Shown here: positions 31,341 to 41,800 of the stretch, piece after piece | Layout: each line of letters begins with the position of its first letter | How positions within the stretch are numbered: position 1 is the stretch's first letter | From: Kalmanozyma brasiliensis GHG001 | Taxonomy: Eukaryota > Basidiomycota > Ustilaginomycetes > Ustilaginales | NCBI RefSeq assembly: GCF_000497045.1 | Contig: NW_015961957.1 | Coordinates: 310,001 to 374,000 of the forward strand | Length of the DNA: 64,000 nt | Reading direction: 5' to 3' | Program-made: the position numbers and the translations under genes | Notes under the pieces: model-generated | Database searches by the model: none | What the model was told of the DNA's origin: nothing | What the model saw: the letters and a program-made list of their open reading frames with translations, nothing else

Positions 31341-32402
31341 CTAAAGGCCCGCGTACGTGCGGAAGAGCGAGGTGGGGTTGTTGCCGTTCGACAGGCGCTG
31401 GGTCTCAGAGACGCCCTGGAGGTTCTGGATGACAGCAAAAGGTGCGAAGCCCTTGATCCAGTCCTGCTGGTTCATGAAGCTGGTCATCTCGTTGGCAAAG
31501 GCGTTGGTGTCGTCCTTGTTGCACTGGGCACCGCCCGAGAAGTTCTGGCACGCAAACTCGGTGACCCAAATATCCTTCCCAAAGGTGGTGTGCCAGTCCT
31601 GAAGGTACTTCTTGAAGTCATCCGTGGAAGTACCGTAGTAGTGGATGGCGATGGAGTCGAGCTTATTGAACGCGTCGGGGCAGGTCTTTTGGAAGTCTTG
31701 GTACCAGGTCTTTCCATCGGGAGCATTGGTCGTCGAAGGACCCATGAGGTACCATCCCTTCTCCTTGAGGGGCATGAGGTACTGCTCGACGAGCTTGCAC
31801 CCGTCGGAGGCGCTCATGTCCGACTGACCCTGCTGGTTGACCTCGTTCATGCCCATGGCGCACTTGTGCTGGTTGAACTTGGAGTCGAGGTTGTCGAGCA
31901 CGTTTTTCTGGAACGAGTCGGTGTTCTTCCAACCCCAGAGCATGGGACAGTACATGAGCTTGTCCACAGGCGCAGCGTCCCAACCAGGCGTGGCATCCCA
32001 CGAGTAGAACCACGAGGTGGAACCAAGGTCAAAGTTGTTGATCGGCATACCGTTTGCGTTGGCCCAGCACAGACCGAGCTTGCCGCCAGAGGTGTCGCCA
32101 TGGGCCGAACTGCTGCTCGATGATGATGAAGAAGAAGAAGAAGACGACGGGGAGGAGGAGGAGTTGGCCTCGGATTGAGACTGCGAGCTGGAATCGGAGC
32201 TGGAATCAGAGCTGGAGGCGCTAGGCTTCTTGACGTTGGCCGCGGCCTTCTTGGTGGACGAGCAGGTGCTGCGAGCGTGGTGCCTGTGGTTGTGACGACG
32301 GACGACCCTGGCAACGTCCGACTGTCCGAGGTTGGAGGCCGAGACCATGGTGGTGCTGGCGATGAGCGCGGCAAGCGCGAGCGAGGTAGCGAAGGACTTC
32401 AT
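31341..32402 (-). CDS. Secreted GH128-type beta-1,3-glucanase
   Basis: Intronless, 353 residues. A signal peptide (MKSFATSLALAALIASTTMVSA) is followed by RVVRRHNHRHHAR with an RR that could be a Kex2 site, then a linker of more than 40 Ser-rich residues (about 60-100). The catalytic domain starts at GGKLGLCWANANGMPINNF and has WSWD-like FYSWDATPGWD, CAMGMNEVNQQGQ (acid/base Glu), IAIHYYGTSTDDFKKYL and DIWVTEFACQ (nucleophile Glu), ending RTYAGL. This is the Asl1-like glycosyl hydrolase (GH128) fold, endo-acting on beta-1,3-glucan. The long Ser linker suggests an O-glycosylated spacer or wall association. It probably acts in remodelling its own wall or on plant or competitor glucans. ACAAAGGGA, the smut pheromone response element, occurs 266 bases upstream. 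Confidence 0.9.
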   Translation of the reverse strand: MKSFATSLALAALIASTTMVSASNLGQSDVARVVRRHNHRHHARSTCSSTKKAAANVKKPSASSSDSSSDSSSQSQSEANSSSSPSSSSSSSSSSSSSSAHGDTSGGKLGLCWANANGMPINNFDLGSTSWFYSWDATPGWDAAPVDKLMYCPMLWGWKNTDSFQKNVLDNLDSKFNQHKCAMGMNEVNQQGQSDMSASDGCKLVEQYLMPLKEKGWYLMGPSTTNAPDGKTWYQDFQKTCPDAFNKLDSIAIHYYGTSTDDFKKYLQDWHTTFGKDIWVTEFACQNFSGGAQCNKDDTNAFANEMTSFMNQQDWIKGFAPFAVIQNLQGVSETQRLSNGNNPTSLFRTYAGL

Positions 32403-32667
32403 TGTGCTATTGAGAGGGTGACTGAGGATGAGGTACGGATCGGTGAGGATGGCGAGACGACTGCGAGGAATGATCGTACGAAGCTAGAAAGACAGGCACG
32501 AGTCGGATCTGAATGGAGGTGGGGAGACGACGATGTTCACGAGACCAGCTTGTGAAGACGACTTTGGACGGATCTACCGGTAGATGGGTTGAGGAGAGGC
32601 GAACGGAAGGTCAGAGATGAAGGTGAGGATGGGGATGAGGTTGAGGACGAAGACGAGAGGAGGGCAG

Positions 32668-32676
32668 ACAAAGGGA
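32668..32676 (+). promoter_or_regulatory. Pheromone-response-element-like 9-mer (ACAAAGGGA)
   Basis: The exact sequence ACAAAGGGA, the core bound by the HMG factor Prf1 in Ustilago maydis, lies 266 bases upstream of the GH128 start codon. A single 9-mer is expected by chance about once in two windows of this size, so the functional claim is weak. Confidence 0.3.
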
Positions 32677-35600
32677 GGGTTAATAAGACTGGAAGCCTAC
32701 CTCATAACGAGCCGGCGGGAAGTGCAAGGAGGCGCAGCTCAGGAAGCGACGATCAGTCGAGATCTCGGAACGGTCGCCCTCGCCTACTCAGGGCAATTTC
32801 GAGGGTGCCCGTAGGCATGGACCACACGCATGTCGAACGGCGCTGTGCATGGAGGACGCCGAGATGCCAGGGCGGTTGCGCAGAGGCAGTACGCCGCGCG
32901 AAGGGCGGGCATGACAATGGGCGATCGACAGGCTTGCCAGCGGAGCTGGCGGCCGCTGCTGCGCAGCACTGTACGCCGCCGCTGCCGTGGGTAAGTTGCG
33001 AGGCAGAGTGTGGCATTGTTTGCATGATGCACTTCGGCAAGAGCAAGAGAACAACACTTTTTGTTCGCCGCACTGTCGACACCAACACGCCCGCCTGTGG
33101 CAGCGCGCAGCCAGCCTTTGACAAGAACGCGTCGATCCGTTGAATTTCTTGGTCGCCAGCGAACACCTCCCAACCTCGCGCTGGGCTGGCTGCCTTCGCA
33201 AATCGCCTGACCGTTATTTCCATCCTCAGGCTGGGCAGAAGTGGTTGAGCCCTCAACGTATCACTGGGCAGTGCGGAGCATCGTCTTTAGCCTCAAGCTT
33301 TGTCCGCCGTGCCCCTTTGTCTTGCCCACCGTGAGAAATGGCCCACCTCAAGCCGCGTGCGTTTGTCACAAGCTCATCTCATGTGGGTTTTGGTTGAGAA
33401 AACGCAGGCCCCGTTAATGTCGAGGTGAGCTTGCTTGGTTTGCACAAAGCTTGGTACGAGCAGCACGTTGACACAAGCACTGACGATCGCAGACCCACGT
33501 CAACCACTCAGGGATCTCACCGGCGGCAGAGCATCCGCAGGGATCGTGTGGGAAACGCTTTTTCAGCAGCCCACCGTTGCCGTCTGTGACTGCCGCGACC
33601 TCGAAAAGAAAAAAGGAAGGACTCGTCCAAGCTGCTCGGGTAGGTTGAAAGCGAGGGTGGGAATCGAGGGTCCACTTCAACGCCATGAATGCATTCACTC
33701 GCATCGCCGTATCGTCCGAGTGAGAGATGGAAACATCGCCGATCAAGCGTTCGCAGCTGCCACCGATGTCGGCTCGGGAAGCGTCGTGAAACGGCTGTCG
33801 AGGCCGACCTCACCGGTCGTGCCGACGACAAGAAGGCAAAAGGCGGCCCGAGTTGTCTCGGACTATCTCTGCCTCGGATCAACCCTGCTCGGGCAGACTC
33901 AGACATGCTGCGTTGCGCAAGACGGGATACCAAATGTCTGGGACCTCGCTTCAAGGCGTACATGGCTGGGTTCTCAGGCTTCGCACGGCAGTACCATTCT
34001 CTGCTCAGGTTCTAGCGCTTGACGTCGATCATACGAGGGCTCGCTTAGGGCGCTGATCTGCAGGTGAGCATAACCTGAGTCAGTGCGGTCGGACGAAGTC
34101 GCACGATCGATCTCTAGGCGATACAACGGGAAAGCCACCTCCTCAGAGGACAAGAGGAGCATCTCGAGAGGGCGCAATCAACTTGGTTCATGCCTTTTAA
34201 AACTCCGCCGAGAAAAGGCGCCTAACGCAGTCATCGGCCATCAAAGACATTTCGAGACAGAGTCGCCCTGACTACGCCTGCTGTAGGACCGCAGCCTGAA
34301 CCTGAAAGCTGGACCTGGCTCGCAAAGGACCCGTACCTGATCGACATGTGCGCGCGATCTTGGTCTCCGATTATCCCTTGCACACCGTGTGTAAGACAAG
34401 GGACTGAGCATGCTACACAGCAAACAGATGCCCTGCAGCAGTCAGCCGAATCGATCAGGCTGGGAGAGGGTACCGCCAGGCACGGTCGATGGTCGTCGTG
34501 ACATGATCGATTCTGGCGTGATGTGATCCGCGTCCGGGGCGGCAAGGACAAATGTCGTTGCGCCAACGCCTTGGAACATCCTGCTTGCCGAATTGCTATC
34601 CATGCGCTGCTGCTGCACCTCAATTCCGCCCTGCAATTCCGGGCTGCAAGGAAGCGCCTTGTTCCACTTGCTCTGGCTGCACAATCGGCAAGCGAGTCAG
34701 CATGAGTGATGATCGCGGTTGCTCTACCGACGATCGATGATCAGCGAGCAACCATTCGTCGATTTTTCGGGAGAAGCAGGTACAATATCCCGACTCAATG
34801 CCTGCTCGGCGCCTACTGTTGGTGTTACATATCCGCTCGAATTTGAGAGACCACGAGATTGGGATCCCGCGTGTGAGATTTGGCTCCGCCCGTCTGGGTT
34901 CCCGTGAGCCGCCGAACAAGATCCTCCCTCTCCCGCGGCTGTCTATGGGAAAGAAAGACAGAAAAGCCTCGGCAGTCTCTCAGCGAAAAAAGGACTCGAA
35001 TTTTGGATTGGCCAGACCCTTGCTCCTGGAGCTTAGGCCCAGGTTCCTGCAGAGTCCAGTACAAACCTTCAATCTGACTTCAAGTCGAAAAAGAATCGAC
35101 TTCAAATTTGAATTCGAAAAAGCTTGTTCAGGAAGCGAAAGCAAGCGAAGGCGGCGGCTGGCGCTTTATTGAAATGACTCCTCAAGTGCTCCCAGTCCCT
35201 CAGGGGGCAGTGCTGGCTAGCAGAAGCGACGCTGAGACTCTGCGCCGCTGTGTTGCCGTGCCTCGCTTCAAGCAGATGCATGAACCTTTTGTTTGGTCTG
35301 GTAAAAGCGGGGACAAGCAGCACAGCGCGTGCCCACGCTAGTCAAGCTCAATTATCAGCCAATAGCAAAGAGGCTTCGCTTCGCTCCTCGGCTCGCCTCG
35401 CCTCGCCTCGTCGTGCATCGCATCTCATCGCACGGTAAGGCCTGCGACTGTACTCCCGTGTGACCGAACTGAGAGGCCGGCCGTACGACCTTGGCACTGC
35501 TCCCCGCAACCTAGCGCAATCCCGAGCAGCTTATTTCGAGCAGCTCTCGCGTGGCGTCCATGACCTCCTATTGAACCCCGTCGACTGGCTGTGTTTGTAA

Positions 35601-35810
35601 GTTCGTCATGGTCTGGTGCTGTCGAGAACCACAAACAACGTCAAGCCCAGCTGCGCATGGTTTGCTATCTGAGACTCATCGACCAAGGTCTCACAGGTAA
35701 GGCCCAGAGGAGCGGAGGCGAAAGGGCAGCACGGCGGCAGCTGATACGGTCAACCTCTTGAAAATGCGAGACAGCCAGGGGCTGAGAAACCCTTGGCTGC
35801 CCTTGAACCG

Positions 35811-35811
<1 letters not shown>

Positions 35812-35859
<48 letters not shown>

Positions 35860-35890
35860 NNNNNNNNNNNNNNNNNNNNNNNCTCTCTCT
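35812..35890 (+). repeat. CT/GA dinucleotide microsatellite with assembly gap
   Basis: Uninterrupted CT repeats run from about 35812 to 35859, then 23 N (35860-35882), then CT again to 35890. The N-run is an unsized or estimated gap in the repeat, so its true length is unknown. Confidence 0.97.
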
Positions 35891-36230
35891 ACGAACGCCA
35901 GGTTCATACTCCGCTCGCTTGTCTCTCTGCCGTTCCTCGCCTAGAGCCAGCTTTGTGTCGCCTGGGAGCTCTCCGCCTCCCGCTCTGCTGGTCAAGCGAG
36001 GACCTGCTGATGCGGTGGCAAAACCGCTCAGCTGCCCCTTGTCTCGCGTCTAGCCCTTCGGTCCACAATCCAGGGTCGAGTGAAGCAAGACCAGCAGTAG
36101 AGCTCTGTCGTGCAAGGTTTTTCCCCCTGTCCGCGTGTGCCAAGGAGACAGCCATTCATGCAATGCTACACTAGCGCCTGTCTTGCCGGGCGTGGTGCAG
36201 AGTAGCGTGACCCTCGAACCCCACAAACGA

Positions 36231-36236
36231 TATATA
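36231..36236 (+). promoter_or_regulatory. TATA-like element upstream of the 36.4 kb gene
   Basis: CGATATATACATT lies 149 bases before the ATG at 36380, in otherwise GC-rich sequence. Position and composition are consistent with a core promoter. Confidence 0.45.
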
Positions 36237-36379
36237 CATTTAGCTCACGCATCGTCGTGCCTGATCCTGATCATCTCTCCCCTATCATCGTACCTCTCTC
36301 ACCTCTGCCAGCGCTACAACTATAAGCACTCCCTACATCCCGACCGCATTGCAGCACCGGCCCATATCATCATTTCACC

Positions 36380-37129
36380 ATGGCTGACCGCGAATTCACA
36401 GGTCCCAGGTCGTTGCTCTCGGCCTTGTCCGGTCGTACACGCACCTCGTCCAAGAAGGAGACGGGCACGTCTTCGAGCAAGGCACCACACACCTCGAGCA
36501 AGTCCTCCACTGCCACCAAGTCCAGCCGTCGTCATCGCTTCGACGACAAGTCGGGACCTCCTCCACCGCGCGGCTCGCTCACCCCCGAGAAGCTCTCCTA
36601 CCTCGACTGGCGTCTGAAGCGTATCAACCACGTGCGTCAAAAGTCCGAGAACTCGTCCTTGTGTTGGTACGATGGGCGGGACACGATCGGGCGCAACTCG
36701 ATCGACGTCAGTTCGTCGTCCCGTATCGACGTCGTGGTGCAGGAGCGCATCGTACCGGCGCCAGCGCCAACGTCGAAGCCCAAACGGAGGGTGCCGAGCA
36801 GCATGGCGTACTATGCCGACGAAAAGGCGGCCGGTCTCGAGGCGCTCGAGCATGCCTACTCCGACAGCGTGTTTGCCAACCTGCCCCGTCTCTCCAAGGG
36901 CGATTCCTGCTCAGGATCCGACATGTCCGGCTCGTCTGATCAGCACGCCGCGCATCTGCCACCGGTTGTGCTCCATGCTGTATCGGACAAGGACGTCGGC
37001 GGTCAGTACTTCGCCAAGCCCAAAAAGTCGCTCTTTGCCCGTGCCGGCTTCAACAAGAAGAAGACGGTCGAAGACACCGAGGCGTCCATGCGCAACAGCG
37101 GCCCCATCGCTCGCATCTGGGGTCGCTGA
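36380..37129 (+). CDS. Unknown basic, serine-rich protein
   Basis: Intronless, 249 residues, start in a CACCATGG context. I do not recognise a domain. The N-terminal third is basic and Ser/Thr/Lys-rich (TRTSSKKETGTSSSKAPHTS). A more conserved-looking stretch follows: LTPEKLSYLDWRLKRINHVR, then NSSLCWYDGRDTIGRNSIDV and PSSMAYYADEKAAGLEALEHAY. The C-terminus has KPKKSLFARAGFNKKKTVED and ends PIARIWGR. There is no signal peptide or membrane segment. A clear TATA-like element and leader support expression. It is probably a cytosolic or nuclear protein limited to smut fungi, which is inference. Confidence 0.75.
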   Translation: MADREFTGPRSLLSALSGRTRTSSKKETGTSSSKAPHTSSKSSTATKSSRRHRFDDKSGPPPPRGSLTPEKLSYLDWRLKRINHVRQKSENSSLCWYDGRDTIGRNSIDVSSSSRIDVVVQERIVPAPAPTSKPKRRVPSSMAYYADEKAAGLEALEHAYSDSVFANLPRLSKGDSCSGSDMSGSSDQHAAHLPPVVLHAVSDKDVGGQYFAKPKKSLFARAGFNKKKTVEDTEASMRNSGPIARIWGR

Positions 37130-38834
37130 GAGGGATCACCCCTCGTCTCTTCTCTTCTCACCGTCTTTGGAGACAAGCATACCACGGATCACTACCTTGA
37201 TACCCCACATTCCCACGGATGTTCAATTGATAGGCTTGTCTTTACCCGCTCCTGTTAAGAGCGCTATGTATTTGTACCGCAATGGGTTAGTGTGTCTGTC
37301 CCTTCCATCTGTTTGTGCAACACTGGTCTGTGATGACAACAAAACTGAATGCAGACCTCGTCGTTGAGCTCAAACGAGACAGGACGAAGACTCCGGGAGG
37401 TGGAAGCTACGAGCTTCTCGAGCCTGCGCAACGAAGGCGGCCTCATCGGTCGAAATCGGGAAGGACGAGGAGCGGATCGATAGCAAATCGAGAGGATTTT
37501 CACTCGCTGTGAGATTGAAGGAAATGTTCGGCATCTCCAAAAAACGAGTCGAATATCGGAAAAAGGATGAAAGAGGCAGCAGAGCTTGGTGATGATTGGC
37601 TGTGCCCCCGCAATGATCTGCTGCTGCCATGCAGAGACGTCGATCTGTGTGCCAAGTTTGGTTAGGCTGTGGAGCGTGGGAACTACTAGAAATCCACCTT
37701 TCAACTTGTCCTCTTCTTTTCTGGTTCGAGCCAGCGGTCGGCGGTCTTGCGACGTTCCATCCTGAAACGTCACTCGACAGCCAAGCTGCAGGGACATCGA
37801 CTTGCAGATCCATTTTCCGACAGGAGGGTGGCTGCCATCTTGGTGTTCCGCATTCCATCCAAGGCTGATCCAGACAGTGGGGTACGCTGCGGAGAGATCA
37901 CCAAAGCTTCAAATTGCAGCGTGAATGGACGCAAGGTTGTCGTCGATCAAAAGGGTCCTTGAGCTCGCTTAGGCCGTCGATCCGATCGCGCGATTTCACA
38001 TTGTTGTCCCGTTGCGCTCTGGCCCTCCCATTCTCAAACCAAGGCCCGTGAGAGGATCGCCAGGGACACCGTCGACGTGGATAGATTCGGATCTCGATGC
38101 TGAGCTTCGTCAATGGCAAGAGCGCTGAAGCGGGTCAAAGTGGCTGCGACGGACAACATCGAATCCTCTCACAAGGGCAAACGGCGGTCAAGACAGGCGG
38201 CTGACTTCAGACTGGATTGCAGGCCAACGGATGGACAGGTTCAGAAGCTTGCCCTCTGCAATCGATGCGCATTCCATATGGTCTCACCTGGCTTCCTAAC
38301 GGCGGCTCCAGTGTGCCGCGGTGACTTCTGTGAAGAGCAAAGAGGGGCACAGAAGGGAGACAAAGAGGACCGGATTGGAACTCAGTCTACTATTTGTTCC
38401 GGCTGCTGCTGGTGTGCATCGAAGATGCTTCCGGTCTGCTACAGAATTTCCCCTTCTGAGCTGCAGCTCTCTGCCTGTGTCCTGTCGATCCATCCAAATG
38501 CGTAGCGGCTCGAGCACGGACTGTGCCCTCACTCCATCCGCCCTCAGCATTCCTTCCAGAGTCTCCGCTCGTCCGCTCCTCCCCCTTCCATTCGGCTTTC
38601 CTTCCATCACTTCGCGGCTACCTCTGTGTCCTCACGCTTCATCCGCTACCTGACCATATCGCTGCACACTTCGCTGCAAACACCGTAGACAGAGACATCA
38701 ATCGTGATACCCCGTCTCAACGTCAACAGTCTTGCACGAAGCCTCCAAAAAGCGAAGGGCGAAACCGTGATAAAGCAACAGTAGATCGACGCTTCGCACC
38801 AGCCAGTGGCGACCATCTCCGCAACCACATCAAC
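37130..38834. other. Intergenic region and probable 5' leader of the PX/DUF3818 gene
   Basis: About 1.7 kb without a supported gene. The reading frame of the following gene stays open from 38523, but the first in-frame ATG followed by plausible sequence is 38835, so the upstream part is likely leader. Confidence 0.4.
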
Positions 38835-41800
38835 ATGCGTCGACCCTACGTAGAGCCGGGCCACCGCTCTGCTCGTCCCGGGATCCGACACAGGTCTCGA
38901 CAGGACGGTCCCGATCGCAAGGGCCGTGACCCCAACACACTTGGTCGCAACGGAAGCGACAGGCGGCCTGCACGACTCGTCAGCGATCGCGACTCGGAAA
39001 CCGAGACCACGGACTCTTATATCGAAGACGACGACGACCAGGGCTTCAGGACCGACGAGAACGCTGTCACCGCCAACGAGGAGCTCGACGATGACGACGA
39101 CGACGAGACATCGATCGTAGACAGCTCTGTGACGGGCGCCTCTGTAACCGACAGCTCTGTAGGCTCCGCCGGTCGCTCTCGACCTGCACCTGCCATCCGT
39201 GGCGCTGGTACCCGCGCTGTTCAGGACTCGGAAGACGACTCCGAAGACGATTCAGACGATGATGATGATGCCTCCACCGATGCTCCAACGCCGCGCAACC
39301 AGAGCAGAAGCAACCTCGCCGCTGCCACGCCTCGCAGTCGTCCCCGCGCCTACTCGCGCTCCAACAAGCTCGCACCTGAAGACGAAGGTTGGGCTCCCGA
39401 GGGCGGGGCCCCCAAAGAGCGTCGCAAGGGCGGCATCTTGGGAAGATTGACGCGTATTGGCCGCAAGCGAAAGGGTTCCAGTCCACCTGCTGCTCAATCT
39501 CGTCAAGCTGCCAACACCGACCTCGTCCTTGGACGGTCGTACGGAGCCGTCCGCGAGCTGCGCAGCCGCAAGAGCAATGTCGGGCAACGACCCACTTCGA
39601 TGATCTCCAACGGCACCGGAGATCGACGACGTGGCGCAGCTGCCGCCGCCGCCGTCGGGGCTGTTGCCTCGGGAGCTGGTGTTACAGGCCGTTCCGCCGC
39701 CCGTTCCTCCAACCTTGCGAGCAGCCGAAGCACTTCCGGACGTGGCGGTTTCGAGGACGACTTTGACAGCGAGCTTGGCTCTGCTCCCCCCCGAGGTGCC
39801 GGTCTCCGAGCTCGTCAGCCTCCTTCCACCATCGCCAGCGACGATGCAACAGATCTGGTCGATCGAGACGATGCACCTCTCCAAACGTCCGATGTTCCTC
39901 CCCGCATCCCCCTTCCGATCGCCCTGCGGGACGCAGAGAATGCTCGTTCTCCTGAGATCGTCGACCCCTTCGGCGAGCGGGCCGCCACCAAGCAGTCCCA
40001 CGTCCGCAGCAAGTCGGTCGCTGAAAGCGTGCAGCCCAGTGTCCTCGACAGCAGCGACAGCGCCTCGCTCGCCCGACCCGCCTCGCCTCTGATTCCTGCT
40101 TCCGGCCCACTCAGCCACAACGATGCTATCGTGCCCAGCCAGCGTCCTTCGATGCAGTCGCTCAGGGACAATGAGATCGACGAGGACGCTCTCTCGCGAT
40201 CCCGCAAGCCCAGCATCGACCTCCGTGCCGCTGCTGGCGGCGCTCTGGGCGGCCTTGCTGCCATGATCGGCTTCGACGCGCTTCGCGAGAAGAAGAACGG
40301 TCTTCCTCCTAAGGATGACCCGGTCGCCAGCGCACTCGGTCTCGTGCCTTCCGACGATGTTGCCACTCAAAACGCTGCCGCGGCGTCGACCACCTCGGTC
40401 AACACGGCTACGCCGGCTGCTCCCATTGCAGCTGCTGAGCCTGTTTCCAACGAGACTCTCTTGCCCAGGAGGACCCGACGACAGGGCAGCAAGGCTTCTG
40501 TTCTGACCGGCGCCACGTCAGGCGAGTCCCCTTCGGAGCTTCCTTATACCCTCGAAGACGGAAGCCCAGCCAACAGATCTGCGCCAGCACCTGCCATCAC
40601 GGGTCCTCTGGCACTCGGAGCCGGTCTTGGCGGTCTTGCGGCTGCTGCTGGCGTCGCTACCGGAACAGATACCGACAGCGAGGTCAAGCTCAGGAGACAA
40701 AGGTCTTTGAAGAACAAAGGCAGGGCTCTCGCAGAGGACGACTATGAGAGGACCGAGGCCAATATCGCGCCTGTTCAGACTCGAGACTATGCCGCTCCTC
40801 CCTCGGTCGTAAGCGCTGTGTCCGAGATTCCACCGGCCGACGACGAGGTCGAACCTGCTTACACTGCCGCGCCGCTTAACGAGAAGAGCGGCTACAGTCA
40901 GCTCGGTATGGCTGCTGCTGCTGCTGCTGCTCCCATCGCCGCTGTCGCTGCTGCTGCTGGCACTCGAAAGCCCAAGACGTTGAAGGACAAGAGCGCAAAG
41001 CCGCCCAAGGGCAGTCGCGGTGTCGAGAAGCTGCCGGCGGTCAACGAGGACGGCTCCATCTACCGTCGTCCCATTCCCAAACCAGAGAAGGGCGGCTACT
41101 TGCTCACACCAAGCGTGGCTCCGAGCGTCGCCGATCCTCTGAGCGTGCGAGGTGTGGGTCGCAGACGTCCTGTTGCGTCCCAAGGCGACTGGCTGTCCAA
41201 GGATCTCTCGCCGCAGCAGACCCACTACTTCATCCGCGAGCTTTCGGCACGAGAGCTGCGTTGGGAGCTCGACCGCGCCTTCCTGCTGACCAGCCTGGAA
41301 AAGCCTCAGCGACCTTCCCGCTTTGCCCGCAAGGACCTTTCGAGCGTCGAGGACGACTCGCGCATCAACGACTTTGACGAGTCGTCCGACGAGGACCTGC
41401 TTGCCGAAGATGAGGACGAAGACGAGGAAGCCGTCTTCCGACGTGCACCGCAGCTCGGCCAGGGCGTGTACAATCAGCCCACCATCCCGGACCTGCCGCT
41501 CCTGCGCTTCCTCTTCAAGAACGCCTTCTGCACCTTCCCACTCTTTGTGGCCAACGAAGAGAAAGCGGATCAGTACGTCGGCGGACCACCGGACAAGGCT
41601 ACGCTCGCGCGAAACTACTTCTTCACTGGCATCCTGCCTCTGCTGCGTGCGATCCACACGCGCTCGCTGTCTGCCTGGGTCGACCGTCACGGCGAAGGCG
41701 ACGGAACGCCCTTCAGCGCCGTTTCCACCACCGGCTCTCTCCGCAGCCTCCTCACCAAGTGGGCTTCTCGCTACGTCACCGCCGTGCTGCGCGTCGGGCC

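Larger units (their letters stand above)
32403..36379. other. Gene-poor region of about 4 kb
   Basis: No supported gene. Frames up to 195 codons (for example 33435-34022 plus) overlap opposite-strand frames and lack recognisable domains. It contains the pheromone-response-like 9-mer at 32668, the CT microsatellite with the N gap (35812-35890), and a TATA-like element at 36231 before the next gene. Confidence 0.4.
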
